From the NCBI RefSeq assembly GCF_000801105.2, contig NC_079516.1:28674643-28738642 (forward strand): 64,000 nucleotides of DNA. The letters run 5' to 3'. Within the stretch, counting starts at the first letter, position 1. Each line of letters begins with the position of its first letter. Source of the stretch: Raphanus sativus (lineage: Eukaryota > Streptophyta > Magnoliopsida > Brassicales > Brassicaceae). Below the pieces are notes generated by a model. That model was not told the DNA's origin. It searched no databases and saw nothing but the letters and a program-made list of their open reading frames with translations. Below are positions 21,753 to 34,395 of this stretch, in pieces. Both the position numbers and the translations under genes were made by a program.

Positions 21753-22321
21753 CACTACAAGAAATATGGGTATTGGTAGCAGTTCACGGTAGCACGAATT
21801 CACGAAGTGCTACTAAAAGTTTGAAAATCCGAAACAAGACCTTTTAGTAGCGTTAATTAAGCGCTGGCAAAAAATTTCATTAACCCGGGAAATAAAATGA
21901 ATAAAAAATACATTGATTTCGGTTAAGTGTCGGTATAGAAAGTAATTTGGGCAAAGGACTTGGTTATTTTTTTTTACCTTTTCTTCGTCTCCTTCACTCC
22001 GAAACCATCGACGACACATGCAAAAGTTCAAAGACTCAATCTCTCCGATATTTCACGAAGATATTCCTGCCTGTGGTGTTCTCGTCACCGGCGGTCAGAT
22101 TCCAGGTGAAACCCAGTTTCGATTTTGTCCGTATGAACCCTAGATTCATGTTTTTGATTTTTCTGATTCCTCTGATTAATTTCTTTGATTTCTTTCAGCT
22201 TTGAGGCGACGAAGATTTGGAGGAGACAAGTCAGGTTAGAGCTTCTTACATCTGTTTCAGATTCAGCTTTGAGTGAAGTTTGGTTATTTTGTGGGTGTAT
22301 ACGATTTGATCTGTGGTTCTC

Positions 22322-23473
22322 TGATACACTAAAAATGAATCCTTGCTACTGCCAAGTTAACAGTTGCAATTGTAGTACTTGAGATTCAAATCCAGAGGAC
22401 TAGTCTACACTCTAGTTCTATAAGTTCCAGAATCAAGCTAAGAAGGAAATATAATTTGGTTGAAATAGGCGATAGTAAACAAGCAAAATAAACACGAGAT
22501 TGATTCAATTAAACAAGAGCTAGCCTAGGGTATTTCATTGGGTGTTGAATTGGAGCCAAACAATTATTCAAGCGCGATGAAGTGCTTTCTAGAACTCGGA
22601 TCACTCAGCTGGAACACTCCACTGTCGTGGCAGTGATCGCTTTGCAGATCGATCTCACCACCTAACTGTCGTTGGGATGAGGATCGATTGCAAGCTTTAG
22701 AGAACAGGTCCGATCAGTTCACTTACCACCCTAATATCTACTTTTGCTGATTAGGGATACTAAGCTCATTCAATACATGTCAAGTTATCATCCTAAGCGG
22801 TTAACTAGGTGATGAACTAGTGATCTAACATCAAGTGATCAGTTTAATGAAAGCAGTAAGAGCAGTATGAATGAAGAACAGTTATGGATCGCTTATCTAT
22901 GTTTAGCTCATGTCTCAACACCCTAAAAACCCTAGGCGAGCAAGGCTACTACTCGATCATGATGCAAATAGACAAAGACATAAATCCTGAATAAAATTGC
23001 ATAAGAACAGAGTATGAAACAAAAGGGTTCAGATGATCTTCTCTATGAGAGGATGGGTTTCTTCTCCCTTACAAGTTGCAGATCGTAAATCTCAGTGTTC
23101 TCTTGTAAAAACTAGCGTAAAAAAAATAGAAAATAGATAGATGGCGTTTTTATATGGAGGCGCCAATCAGAAGAAAAGAGATTAGGGCAACAGGGCTTAA
23201 ATTCCCGAAATAGGAGTTTCCATATTCGTCTGGAACAATCTCCGGATCACTCCGTCTGCTTGTTCCGCTTGCGAGAGAACAGTCTCGGGACTGTTCTCTT
23301 GAGTGTTCTCCGCAGGAATGCTCCAAAAGGACTTCTTTTCATCAGGCACCTTCTCTTCTTCCTTCTACTAACTCCAGACCTGTAAAAGGTCAAAAAGGAC
23401 TAGACTGACACGAATTAGTGACTTGAAACAAATGAAAACATATATACAATGATGTGAAAAACACCATATATCA
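22322..23473 (-). repeat. LTR (3' LTR of the minus-strand Athila)
   Basis: Direct repeat of 33003-34152 in the same orientation. In element orientation it starts TGATATATGG and ends TAGTGTATCA. A polypurine tract (GTCTGGGGGAAT, complement of 23474-23487) abuts it. Confidence 0.95.
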
Positions 23474-25164
23474 ATTCCCCCAGACTTAGATCCTTGTTTG
23501 TCCTCGAACAAGGCAAGTACCAAGAACAGGGAGAAAGGTTTGAAAGCGTGGGAACTCGCTTATTCTCAGCAACCATACTCTTACCACAAATCTCTGAACC
23601 ATACAAGCTGTAGATTAGGACCACACACACTTACTGAGAACCCCCTGATCGCTGTTCGAAGATCGGCTCCTTACTCTACATCTCAACCTGAAAAGGCAAC
23701 ACTTTCGAGACAAAACTCCTTATGTTCAATTAAGATCAGCGTGAGCTTCTTGTCACAGGCTCTACTCAGAGAGAACGGGCTAGGTATAGAACAGGCTAAC
23801 TTTTATGGTGGAGTTCAAGAGTGTTTAGGGTTTACCAAGAGCGGGTGCAGGATATCGCACAAAATGGTCGTGAGAGGACGGCTCCATTGAGGTCCACAGT
23901 CCTTACTCATCTCTGCTAATCGGACTGCTCTCCGATAGATCGATCATAGGACTGCTCTGCGTGATTCAACTTCCCCTTCAGAACACTTCACTGAAACCAC
24001 CATTACTTATCAACTTCCCCAGTGGCATGCATCATATATTCTTCCCCTTCTCGTCACCAGTAAATCAAAACAAAAACAGAATATTTTTTTTTTTTTTCAT
24101 ACTGATATACACAAATGCTGGGGTGACGAGCAAGGAGGTAACAAGTGATGTACATGATGCCACTGGTGATTCATTCTGCTCTGTTCTAGCCACTTACTTC
24201 TTCGTTGTTCTCTATGGTATCGGAACAGGCACCTCGGTTGTTCTCTTTCGTGCCGGAACAAGCGCTCCGGTTGTTCTGCCTGCTTCCACTGTGTGAGCAT
24301 TGATGAGTAAGAACTGCGTCGATCCTTTCCTCTCCGACCTTTTTGCACATATCTGCACATAAAGTACTAGAAAAGCAAATGCATGAGGGTGGAATAAAAG
24401 GTCAGGGTTCAAGGTGGGAACTAGCTAAAGATGAGCTAGCCACTCAGGAACAGCAAGAGGGATAAAAATCGGATAAGAAGTCCTGAGTGTAGTTCTCATT
24501 CTACCCTGATCTAGTGCCCATGACAAGAAGAATTAAAGTCCAGATTAGGTTCAGATAAAGTGGAGTTAAGTCTGCCCAGTGTAACCTGATCGGTATAGAA
24601 CTTCTGGAGTGTCAAATGAGATAAGTCAGGGTGTTCCAGGTCCATGTGTGGGTCTTTCATCACTGCTAAGGTCACTGAATAAGAAGGTTAAAGCACGAGG
24701 TGGTTAAAGAGCATCACAAAATAAGGTCCTGATTCCCACAATAGTTTTGACTGACTCGATCCTAAAGACTGACTCGATAAAAACATAAAAATGACACAAG
24801 GACTGACTCAAAAAGCACACAAGCGAATATAGTACAATCGCTCCCCCAAACTTAGTTCACACCATCCCTGGTTGTGAAAATAAATCAGAGGGTGCTCCAA
24901 ACAGAAGCAAATAACATAAAAAATAAATAGTTCAGATGGATAAGACAAGGGATAGAAATAGTCCTTTCGGACTCAGTCTGAATCGCCGCTACCGGAGTGA
25001 CCAGCTGTCCTCCTGTTCCTCGGCAGTCTCTCTGCTCCAGTCAATGTTCCCGCGTGTTCCTTGCCTGGGCGCCTTGTTCTCTGCGGCGTACGCTCTTCCT
25101 GCGCTCCAATGCAGCCGCCTGTGTTTGCCTTGAGTATCCTCTTCATGAGGCTGTTGTTCTTCTT
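23474..25164 (-). other. Non-coding 3' region of the Athila
   Basis: About 1.7 kb between the third reading frame and the 3' LTR with no convincing protein. It contains clusters of TGTTCT/GGAACA words (for example 24195-24290), a T-run at 24088-24100, and the polypurine tract at its left edge. Confidence 0.7.
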
Positions 25165-26388
25165 CTAGGAATCAACCATCCAGCGTCTGTAGGCGTGATC
25201 ATCAGTCACATCGGTGAAGTCCTCCAAGTCATACTCACCATCAGCCGGTGGAGTCAAATGCTCCACATCATCCATGTCTTCATCATCGTGCTGAACCGGC
25301 GCCATCGGATCATCGCAGAGGTGCTCTTCATCGAGTGAGAACACAATGTTCTCCAGGGATAAGAAGTCTGTGAACCCTGGCATAGGGAGCTTGCAGTACA
25401 GAGGGTTCCCTTCTTTATCCTGGAATTTGTAGGTGGTCTCGTCGCGCAAGATGTGGCATGCGATCAGGTAAGGAGTATCGATGTACTCTATCTCAGAGAC
25501 AACCTTGTAAGAGCCGAGGTTGATGTTGAAGTGCTGGAACAATGGTGCGAGCAGACTGCCGCATCGATCCTTCTTATCGTCAGTCCGAATCAGGGTGTCT
25601 CTGCGGTCAGCGAACATGGAGATGAGATGGAACCCTGGGTTGGTCTTGACTTCCTGGATCGGGGTGATGTTCTCTCTGCGCATCTCGTCCTCAAGTCCCG
25701 CGTAGAGAACCTGGAGCTCTCCATTCGTGATCTTGGAGGTGTACTCCTTCGCGAACAGGACATTGGACACGATCTTGGCAATGATCCGGATAGCAGGGTT
25801 CCGGATCTGCGACTGATAGGCTTTGCGAGAGGTGAACTTGCCGGCTGCGATGAGATCCCAAAAGGTGTCTGCCGGCTTGAACTTCTTTTCCACTGAAACC
25901 CCCTTTGGCGTGTCTGCAATCTCGAATAGCGCGTTCAGATCGTTGAGAGAGATGGTGCAGAACTTGCCATCAGCCATGAAGGAGAAGGAGCAGTTCTCGT
26001 ACGTAGGCGCATTGGGGTTCTGGTAAGTGATCCTGCACGTCGCGAGCACTTGCCTGACCAAGTCTGGGTAGAGAACCTGGGATTGGTAGCAGAGAGGCAT
26101 GAATCCCATAGCTTGCATCGTGTCGAACACCTCAGTGTCAAGGCCTAGAGCGCCTAGTGTTGGCTGGTGTACAAACCGCGTGGGCAGGATCTCTGCTAAG
26201 AGGAGCCTGTTGTATATCGCTGCCGACTCCTTGTCCCATCCCTCAACGTTGAAGTCAAGGAGCATCGGATCATTGAGGTCGATGGGTGCGCCCTCATTCT
26301 TGTTCGGCCATGGGTAACCAGGTGGAGCACTCACGGCTGGAGAAGCTGTGCTCTTGGCTGTTCTAGCGTTTCACATCTTTGGAGGCAT
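25165..26388 (-). CDS. Athila ORF-1-type (env-position) protein
   Basis: A minus-strand frame of about 400 codons downstream of pol, the position of the env-like frame in Athila elements. The sequence (DFNVEGWDKESAAIYNRLL, TLGALGLDTEVFDTMQAMG, a long central region, and an acidic tail with DDEDMDDVEH) resembles the ATHILA ORF-1 family as I recall it. There is no clear signal peptide or transmembrane segment, so a true envelope role is unsupported. The first ATG (26386-26388) is followed four codons later by TGA (26371-26373). The long frame therefore starts either after that stop or by splicing. A strong splice donor follows the pol stop at 27090. Confidence 0.65.
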
Positions 26389-27150
26389 TTGCAAAACAAC
26401 AGCAAAACACTACATTAGCTCAGTTCGTCGGTTGTTCTAGCAAAGATGGAACAATCCAATCTTCTTGTTCTATCCAAGTCCATCGATTACTAGACAACCT
26501 ACACAAGCCTCAATCTCAACAGTAGAAATCGCAAAGGCCAAGAATCATAAGCAACATATCGGTTCCTCTTCCATTGAAAATCAATCATGAGTTCAATCCT
26601 AGTAGCAAGTATACTATCAAGAGCTACAACCTAGGATGAAATCGCAAGCATAAAGGAAAGAGAGAACCCAAGAAATCACTCCCAAATCGCGATTTGCATG
26701 CGCTAAAGGGGGAGAGTTCTTGTCCGATTACCTTGATTGGAGAGGTGATTCCTGCAAAACAACCCAATCTCAAGAGAATCCCAAGAGGTTAGAACCAAAA
26801 TCGATGAGAAAGAGAGAGATGTTTGTTCGCGATTTTAGGGTTCTAAGGGGGTGGTTTGCGGCGAGAGAGATGAAGTGGGGAAGTGGAGTGTTTGGGCCTT
26901 AAATAGGTCCATCAAAACCGCTTCCTCTTCTCTTTTTTATTTTTTTTTGTTCGAGCACTTACCTGGAACAATCTGCGGAACAACCGCTGGAGTGTTCTGC
27001 TGGAGTGATCTCGAATTTTCTTGATTTTTCAACCTGCAAGTTAGTTCCTAGAAAGATAAAGACAAAAAGAAGACAATATTTACACTCACCAGTGGGTTGC
27101 CTCCCACCAAGCGCTTGTTTTCTGTCACTAGCTTGACTTCAATGAGCCGA
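26389..27150 (-). other. Spacer between pol and the third ORF
   Basis: About 760 bp. It contains the stem-loop and splice donor near its right end, several GGAACA/TGTTCC words (26430-26480, 26945-27005) and no credible coding sequence. Confidence 0.65.
27085..27108 (-). promoter_or_regulatory. Stem-loop with adjacent splice donor
   Basis: On the minus strand GGTGGG, loop AGGCAA, CCCACT (27108-27091) is followed at once by GGTGAGTG, a strong plant 5' splice site (exon end 27090). It lies about 45 bp after the pol stop. The stem-loop matches that at 18796-18813. A spliced transcript could express the third reading frame; this is inference. Confidence 0.5.
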
Positions 27151-29784
27151 TTAGGCTTGAGGGGGATCGCTTAAGGGTATCTCTACACCTTCAGCGATTG
27201 TTGTGTCAGCAAGATATGGCTTTAGACGCTGACCATTAACAACAAATTCTCCACCTCTTGTGTCCAGCAACACAACAGCTCCGTAAGGGCGAACCTCCTT
27301 GATGGTGAAAGGTCCGGACCATCTGGACTTAAGCTTTCCAGGGAACAGCTTAACCCGTGAATTGAAGAGTAAGACCTGATCGTTCGGAGCAAAGCTTCTG
27401 CTGATGATCCGTTTGTCATGGAACGCCTTGGTCTTTTCCTTGTAGATCTTAGAACTCTCATAGGCCAGATGCCTGATCTCCTCCAACTCGTGGATCTGAA
27501 TGGTTCGCCTCTCCTTGGCGGGTTTGATGTCGAAGTTGAGTAGTTTGACAGCCCAAGCGGCCTTGTACTCTAGCTCAACAGGTAGGTGGCACGCCTTGCC
27601 ATAGACCAGATGATAGGGAGTGGTCCCTAGAGGGGTCTTGTAGGCTGTTCTGTACGCCCAGAGAGCATCGTCAAGCTTAAGGGACCAGTCCTTGCGGGTG
27701 GTGTTGACAGTTTTCTGCAGGATGTTCTTGATCTCTCTGTTGGAAACTTCCACTTGACCACTTGTTTGGGGATGATAGGCGGTTGCAACCTTGTGTTTCA
27801 AACCATTCTTGCTCAGCAATCCTTGGAACAACTTGTTGATAAAGTGAGTTCCACCATCGCTTATAACCACTCTAGGCACTCCAAATCTTGGAAAGATGAT
27901 GGAGGTGAACATCTTGGTTACAACTCGCGCATCATTGGTTGGACTAGCAATCGCTTCTACCCACTTGGAGACATAGTCCACAGCAACTAGGATGTACTCG
28001 TTCTTGTGAGAGACTGGGAAGGGTCCCATGAAATCGATCCCCCAGCAATCGAACACTTCAACTTCCAAGATGTAGTTCTGAGGCATCTCGTTTCTCTTGC
28101 TTATACTCCCCATCCTTTGGCATGAATTGCATCGAGATATGAAAGCGTGAGCATCTCTGAACATAGTGGGCCACCAGAAACCGGCTTGGAGGATCTTGGA
28201 AACTGTCTTGAAGGTGGCAAAGTGACCAGCATAAGAGGAACCGTGGCAGTGGTGAAGGATCCCTGGAATATCAGCCTCTGGAACACATCTCCTGAAGATC
28301 CCATCCTTGCCTTGCCGATATAGATACGGCTCATCCCAGAAGTAGTGCCTTGCCTCCCTTAGAAATTTCCTCTTCTCATTCCCAGTGAACCTCAAAGGCT
28401 CTTTCTCAGCTGCCAAGAAGTTGGCAATCTCAGCAAACCATGGAAGGTTCGGGTACTCCTTCTGGATCACTGCAACGAATGCTCCTTCTACGCGGGAACA
28501 GTCCTTGATGACAGGTGACGACTGTTCCATGTTGCGCAGACCAATCGCATTGACGTACTCCATCGGTTGTTCCACATCAAGAACTGTCTCATCTGACACT
28601 TTCATCCTGGAGAGATGATCTGCTACTCCATTATCAACCCCCTTCTTGTCTCTTATCTCCAGATCAAACTCTTGGAGCAAAAGAATCCATCTTAAGAGCC
28701 GCGGTTTAGCATCCTTCTTCGTGAGTAGGTACTTGAGAGCCGCGTGGTCTGTGTGCACAATCACTTTTGATCCAACCAGATAGGATCTGAACTTCTCAAA
28801 AGCGAACACGATGGCAAGGAGCTCCTTCTCTGTGGTTGCGTATCGGCACTGAGCTTCATCTAAGGTTCTGCTTGCATAGTAAATCACGTGAAGCTTCTTG
28901 TCTTTACGCTGTCCAAGGACTGCTCCCACTGCAAAATCACTTGCATCCGTCATGATCTCAAAAGGAAGATCCCAGTCTGGAGGTTGGACAACTGGTGCAC
29001 TGACTAGAGCTCCCTTGATCGTGTGAAATGCGGCTAGGCAGTCACTGTCAAATGCAAACTGAGCTTCCTTGCAGAGCAACCGAGTGAGTGGTCTCGCGAT
29101 CTTAGAGAAGTCCTGGATGAACCTCCTATAGAAGCCAGCGTGTCCCAAGAAACTCCTGATTCCCTTCACTGAAGTTGGTGGTTGCAGACTCATCATGACC
29201 TCGATCTTTGCCTTGTCCACCTCAATGCCTTTCTCTGATATCTTGTGTCCCAGAACAATCCCATCTCTGACCATGAAGTGGCATTTCTCCCAGTTCAGCA
29301 CCAGATGCTTCTCCTCGCATCGCTTCAGCACCCTGCACAAGTTTGACAAACAGACATGAAAGGAGCTCCCATAGACGCTGAAATCGTCCATGAAAACCTC
29401 CATTATGTCTTCGATCAGATCAGTAAAAATCGACATCATGCATCGCTGGAAGGTCGCTGGAGCATTGCACAAGCCAAAGGGCATCCTCCTGTATGCATAT
29501 GTTCCATAAGGGCATGTGAACGTCGTCTTCTCCTGATCATCTGGGTGGATGGGAATCTGAAAGAAACCTGAATAACCATCTAAAAAGCAATAGTAAGGGT
29601 GGTTAGCCAATCTCTCAAGCATTTGATCAATAAAAGGAAGTGGGAAGTGATCCTTACGAGTCGCAGCATTCAACTTACGAAAATCAATGCACATGCGATG
29701 ACCAGTAACTGTTCTAGTGGGGATCAATTCATTCTTTTCATTGGTTATCACAGTGATCCCACCTTTCTTAGGTACTACATGCAC
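27151..29784 (-). CDS. pol: Athila pol: reverse transcriptase, RNase H, integrase
   Basis: An open frame of 877 codons. Reverse transcriptase: [20 protein letters not shown] at about residues 32-51 and the catalytic FMDDFSVYG at 131-139. RNase H (about 275-390): acidic residues in [17 protein letters not shown] and [11 protein letters not shown]. Integrase (about 490-800): an HHCC zinc finger ([12 protein letters not shown] ... CNSCQRMG), then the D, D, E triad in [18 protein letters not shown] and [14 protein letters not shown]. All key residues look intact. The frame opens just inside RT because a one-base deletion near 29785 separates it from gag-protease. Otherwise it is undamaged, in line with the near-identical LTRs. 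Confidence 0.93.
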   Translation of the reverse strand: MHVVPKKGGITVITNEKNELIPTRTVTGHRMCIDFRKLNAATRKDHFPLPFIDQMLERLANHPYYCFLDGYSGFFQIPIHPDDQEKTTFTCPYGTYAYRRMPFGLCNAPATFQRCMMSIFTDLIEDIMEVFMDDFSVYGSSFHVCLSNLCRVLKRCEEKHLVLNWEKCHFMVRDGIVLGHKISEKGIEVDKAKIEVMMSLQPPTSVKGIRSFLGHAGFYRRFIQDFSKIARPLTRLLCKEAQFAFDSDCLAAFHTIKGALVSAPVVQPPDWDLPFEIMTDASDFAVGAVLGQRKDKKLHVIYYASRTLDEAQCRYATTEKELLAIVFAFEKFRSYLVGSKVIVHTDHAALKYLLTKKDAKPRLLRWILLLQEFDLEIRDKKGVDNGVADHLSRMKVSDETVLDVEQPMEYVNAIGLRNMEQSSPVIKDCSRVEGAFVAVIQKEYPNLPWFAEIANFLAAEKEPLRFTGNEKRKFLREARHYFWDEPYLYRQGKDGIFRRCVPEADIPGILHHCHGSSYAGHFATFKTVSKILQAGFWWPTMFRDAHAFISRCNSCQRMGSISKRNEMPQNYILEVEVFDCWGIDFMGPFPVSHKNEYILVAVDYVSKWVEAIASPTNDARVVTKMFTSIIFPRFGVPRVVISDGGTHFINKLFQGLLSKNGLKHKVATAYHPQTSGQVEVSNREIKNILQKTVNTTRKDWSLKLDDALWAYRTAYKTPLGTTPYHLVYGKACHLPVELEYKAAWAVKLLNFDIKPAKERRTIQIHELEEIRHLAYESSKIYKEKTKAFHDKRIISRSFAPNDQVLLFNSRVKLFPGKLKSRWSGPFTIKEVRPYGAVVLLDTRGGEFVVNGQRLKPYLADTTIAEGVEIPLSDPPQA

Positions 29785-32700
29785 AGACTAACCCACTTAC
29801 TATCAGAGATCGCATAGATCACACCTGCTTCTAGAAGTTTCATTATCTCTTTCTTTACAACATCTTTTAGATTTGGGTTTAACCTCCTCTGATGTTCTAC
29901 AGAAGTCATCGATTCATCTTCCAGGTGTATTCTATGCATGCACAGATCAGGTGAAATGCCAGGTATGTCAGCTAGAGAATAACCCAAAGCCTTACGATAT
30001 TTTCTCAGCTCACACAAAAGCAGAGCAGTCTCTGCATTGTTCAGGTCAGCATTCACAATGACAGGATATGTGGAATTGGGTCCAAGAAATGCATACCTGA
30101 GTCCCTTGGGAAGGGATTTGAGCTCTACCTTTGGAGCTTTCAGCTCGCTCCATGAGTCATCGGTCTGAGCTGCCGGAACAGACGGGTTCTGAGGCGCGGT
30201 TGTTCCAGTCGCTGTGCTGGACTCACTGTTCTCCCCCAGACTTAGATTCGCCACCATTCTCTCAATACTCCTGGCTGAATCCAGGAATTTGGCATAGGCA
30301 TCAGCATCAACACTCTCTAAGCTCTGCTCGGCTTCAGCTCTGACTAAGGCGAGTTCAAGCGGATCCTCGGTGAGAATCTCCTCGATCATTCCGTCATGCG
30401 GCTCTAATGGATCACCATCTTCTTGGACAGTGAAAGTTTGTCCATCCAGCATCGGTTTCTTGAGCATCTGATCCATCTCAAACTTCATCACAATATCTCC
30501 AAGGTGGAGATCAATCTTCCCTTGTCGGACATCAATGATAGCTCCAACAGTGCAGAGGAATGGTCTGCCTAGGATCAGGGGATCATTGGAATCTTCCTCA
30601 ACTTCCAGAACAACGAAATCGGCAGGAACAATTGTGTTTCCAACCAGAACTTGAAGATCTTCTAGGATTCCAACTGGAGACTTCACAGATCGATCAGCAA
30701 ACACTAGGGACATCCTGGTAGGCTTGAAGTCCGTGTATCCAAGGCGCTTAGCCACAGTATATGGCATGAGGTTTATGCTCGACCCTAGATCGACCAGTGA
30801 GCATGAGAAAAGTGTTCTCCCAATCTGAACCGAGAGAACAAATTTTCCCGGATCACCCAACTTCTTGATCCTTCTGTTCTGGAGCACCGCGCTGCACTCC
30901 TTAGAGACAATCATGAACTCGCTGTCATCAGATATCTTCCCAGAGATCAATCCCTTGACAAAGCTACGCATGGATGGTATCATCTGGATCGCACTCATCA
31001 GAGGGAGCTTGACAGTTAGGTCTTCCAGCATCTTCCTGCACTTCATCTCTTCCTTATCCTTGCGTGTAGCCTTAGCTGGAACAGGGTAAGGCACTTTCGG
31101 TACAACCCCAGCGGGTCGCTCTGCTTCAGTCAGAACAGTCTCAGTAGGTTGTTCTGCATCTTCCTCATCTGTGGGTACAGCTTTAGATGGTTGATCCGAC
31201 TCCTTCTGCTTCCCTTTCTCAGCCGATGTGAATCTCCTGGGGTCTAGATCAGGCAGTTGCTTTCCACTCCTCAAACCTACTGCATTGCACTCCTTGGGGT
31301 TCTTGTCTGTTTTTCCAGGGAGAGTTCCTTGCTGTCTCTTCACATTCTCAGCAGTCTGAGCAATCTGAATATCCATCTGTCTCATATGGCTTGAGACATT
31401 GTCATACTTCGCACTCAGGTCATTGAACATATGATTCATCCTGGTGTTGATGTCGTTTGTGACCTGGTTCAGTGCTTTCCCTTGGATCTGCTGTCCTTGG
31501 AGCAGTTGGCTCATCATATTGGCGAGGCTCTTCATGTCATCATGCGGAGCAGTCTGAGTCGGTTGTGCAGCTTGCTGATTAACCGGCTGTTTCTGGCTGT
31601 GGAATTGGGCATTCTGAGCTGGGTTGAGGACAAAGGTTCTTCCCTGATTGCCATAAGGCCTTTGGTATCCACTGTTCTGACCCTGGTTTCCTTGAGCTTT
31701 ATCGTCTGGTTTAGGGGCGTTGAACAGGTGGGGATTGTTCCTCACGTTTGGGTTCGGGTGATAGTTCTTGAACTGCCATCCTTGCCCATTCACATAACTC
31801 ACTTCATGCTGATCCTCAGCCGACTGACCTGCCTCTGATGTGCCTTCCGCGGTAGCTTTATCCTGAGGGGATTCTTCCATGATGAAGACCTGGTTCTGGT
31901 TACTCTTAATCAGCTGATCGACCTTGGCAGAGAGCTCATCAATCTTGCTGTTGTCGATGCTTTTCACCTTCTGAGTGCGATCAGTCTCGCGGTTATTGTC
32001 AGCTGAGCTTGAGGCCATGTTCTCAATCAACTCGAATGCACCTTGAGTGGACTGAGTCATGAAATCTCCCTTACTGGCTGAGTTCAAAGCGTTCCTGTAC
32101 TCCCAGCCTACTCCATCGTAGAACACTCCCAGCAGATAGTCTTCCTCAAAACCGTGATGTGGGCACTCTCTGCGGTAGACATTGAATCGCTCCCAAGCAT
32201 CGCAGAACGGCTCGTCCACCAGCTGTTTGAAGGTCACGATCTTCTGTCTCAGAGCTGCCGTCTTCGATTTCGTGTAGAAGTGGCTTAAGAAGGCCTCTCG
32301 GACTTGTTCCCAAGTGGTGAGTGATCCTGTGGGTAGTGAATCAAGCCAGCGAGCAGCTTTCCCATCAAGAGAGAAAGGGAACAGAGTACACTTGATGTAA
32401 TCGGGTGGTACTCCATTCGCTTTAGTGAAACCACACATCTTCTCAAAGTGCTCGATGTGGTCCATCGGTATCTCAGCAGGAAGTCCATTGAAGATCTTCC
32501 TTTGCACTAGACTTATCAAGGCTGGCTTGATCTCGAAGTCTTGCCTAGTGCACGGTGGAGGGGTTATGGCAGATCGCGTAGCAGGCAGATTACGCAGCAA
32601 GTTTCTCTGCCGATCTGGACCACTTCCTCCTGTTGGTTCTGCTGGTTCGCAGCATTCAGAGCAGCTTGCTCGGCAGCAGCTTGCTGCGCTTGGATCGTCT

Positions 32701-32887
32701 GCTGCATCTGCTGCATCTGCTGTTGCATGAGTGCAAGTGCAGCAGTGAGATCATCTGGATGATCACCCATGTTGGTGTTCGTTGATCTCGGCTGTTGACG
32801 GTTCTGTCGTTCCAATCTCGCTAGTTCCTCGTTAGTAAGCTGATGCAATGGTCCTTGTGCGTTGCTCCGAGTATGTCTACTGGTCAT
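29775..32887 (-). CDS. gag: Athila gag and protease (frameshifted N-terminus)
   Basis: The N-terminal piece (32887 to about 32590) starts [12 protein letters not shown] and has a Gln/Met-rich helix. A frame change near 32590 leads into the main frame (32600-29775, 941 codons). Gag core: [28 protein letters not shown] and [12 protein letters not shown] Gln/Asn-rich middle follows (about residues 290-360). The aspartic protease is at about residues 590-700, with [15 protein letters not shown] (DLGS in place of the common DTGS, as seen in Athila relatives) and [18 protein letters not shown]. The frame ends at 29775, a few codons into the RT N-terminal region, because of a one-base deletion. Confidence 0.9.
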
Positions 32888-32979
32888 GCACCTGGATCAT
32901 CAGCTGAAACAAAGAAAATAAGACGAGTTAGATATCTTAGACTAGATATGAAACCGAAAATTAGAGGTAAAAAATCTGG

Positions 32980-32997
32980 TCCCCGGCAACGGCGCCA
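32980..32997 (-). promoter_or_regulatory. Primer-binding site (tRNA-Asp type)
   Basis: On the minus strand TGGCGCCGTTGCCGGGGA, five bases inside the 5' LTR; identical to the site at 13292-13309. Confidence 0.92.
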
Positions 32998-33002
32998 AAA
33001 CT

Positions 33003-34152
33003 TGATACACTAAAAATGAATCCTTGCTACTGCCAAGTTAACAGTTGCAATTGTAGTACTTGAGATTCAAATCCAGAGGACCAGTCTACACTCTAGTTCT
33101 ATAAGTTCCAGAATCAAGCTAAGAAGAAATATAATTTGGTTGAAATAGGCGATAGTAAACAAGCAAAATAAACACGAGATTGATTCAATTAAACAAGAGC
33201 TAGCCTAGGGTATTTCATTGGGTGTTGAATTGGAGCCAAACAATTATTCAAGCGCGATGAAGTGCTTTCTAGAACTCGGATCACTCAGCTGGAACACTCC
33301 ACTGTCGTGGCAGTGATCGCTTTGCAGATCGATCTCACCACCTAACTGTCGTTGGGATGAGGATCGATTGCAAGCTTTAGAGAACAGGTCCGATCAGTTC
33401 ACTTACCACCCTAATATCTACTTTCGCTGATTAGGGATACTAAGCTCATTCAATACATGTCAAGTTATCATCCTAAGCGGTTAACTAGGTGATGAACTAG
33501 TGATCTAACATCAAGTGATCAGTTTAATGAAAGCAGTAAGAACAGTATGAATGAAGAACAGTTATGGATCGCTTATCTATGTTTAGCTCATGTCTCAACA
33601 CCCTAAAAACCCTAGGCGAGCAAGGCTACTACTCGATCATGATGCAAATAGACAAAGACATAAATCCTGAATAAAATTGCATAAGAACAGAGTATGAAAC
33701 AAAAGGGTTCAGATGATCTTCTCTATGAGAGGATGGGTTTCTTCTCCCTTACAAGTTGCAGATCGCAAATCTCAGTGTTCTCTTGTAAAAACTAGCGTAA
33801 AAAAATAGAAAATAGATAGATGGCGTTTTTATATGGAGGCGCCAATCAGAAGAAAAGAGATTAGGGCAACAGGGCTTAAATTCCCGAAATAGGAGTTTCC
33901 ATATTCGTCTGGAACAATCTCCGGATCACTCCGTCTGCTTGTTCCGCTTGCGAGAGAACAGTCTCGGGACTGTTCTCTTGAGTGTTCTCCGCAGGAATGC
34001 TCCAAAAGGACTTCTTTTCATCAGGCACCTTCTCTTCTTCCTTCTACTAACTCCAGACCTGTAAAAGGTCAAAAAGGACTAGACTGACACGAATTAGTGA
34101 CTTGAAACAAATGAAAACATATATACAATGATGTGAAAAACACCATATATCA
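33003..34152 (-). repeat. LTR (5' LTR of the minus-strand Athila)
   Basis: Direct repeat of 22322-23473. A TATA box (TATAAAAA on the minus strand, 33826-33833) suits an LTR promoter driving the minus-strand transcript. Confidence 0.95.
33826..33833 (-). promoter_or_regulatory. LTR TATA box
   Basis: CATATAAAAACGCC on the minus strand in the middle of the 5' LTR, upstream of the rest of the LTR and the primer-binding site. It is also present in the 3' LTR near 23147-23155. Confidence 0.5.
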
Positions 34153-34395
34153 TTCTCTTTTGATTTGCAGGTTTGAGCTTTTGATTGTTCCTTTCTGCAG
34201 TGAAGTCGAGTTGAAGACAGAAACAGATCTTATTGAGGTGATTCTTTTCGACTATTTCTATGTTCATGTGTTCGAATTGTTTGGTGACTGATTGTTGATT
34301 GACAATGTGTGTGTTTGGTGTTTGACATAATCTTATGTTGTGTGGTGTTTGTTTTGATTTTTTTGGTTATCGGTTAGAAACTTTAGAACATAGAA

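Larger units (their letters stand above)
22322..34152 (-). mobile_element. Athila-lineage LTR retrotransposon, nearly complete
   Basis: Flanked by TSD TTCTC (22317-22321 and 34153-34157). LTRs are 1152 and 1150 bp and differ at only a handful of positions, so insertion was recent. Minus-strand order: LTR, primer-binding site (32980-32997), gag-protease, pol, a third Athila-type reading frame, polypurine tract, LTR. Single-base frameshifts separate the gag N-terminus from gag and gag-protease from pol. It lies inside the CACTA element. Confidence 0.95.

Noticed and set aside
25453..25896. Plus-strand frame opposite the Athila third ORF
   Set aside because: Antisense shadow of a longer, family-consistent minus-strand frame.
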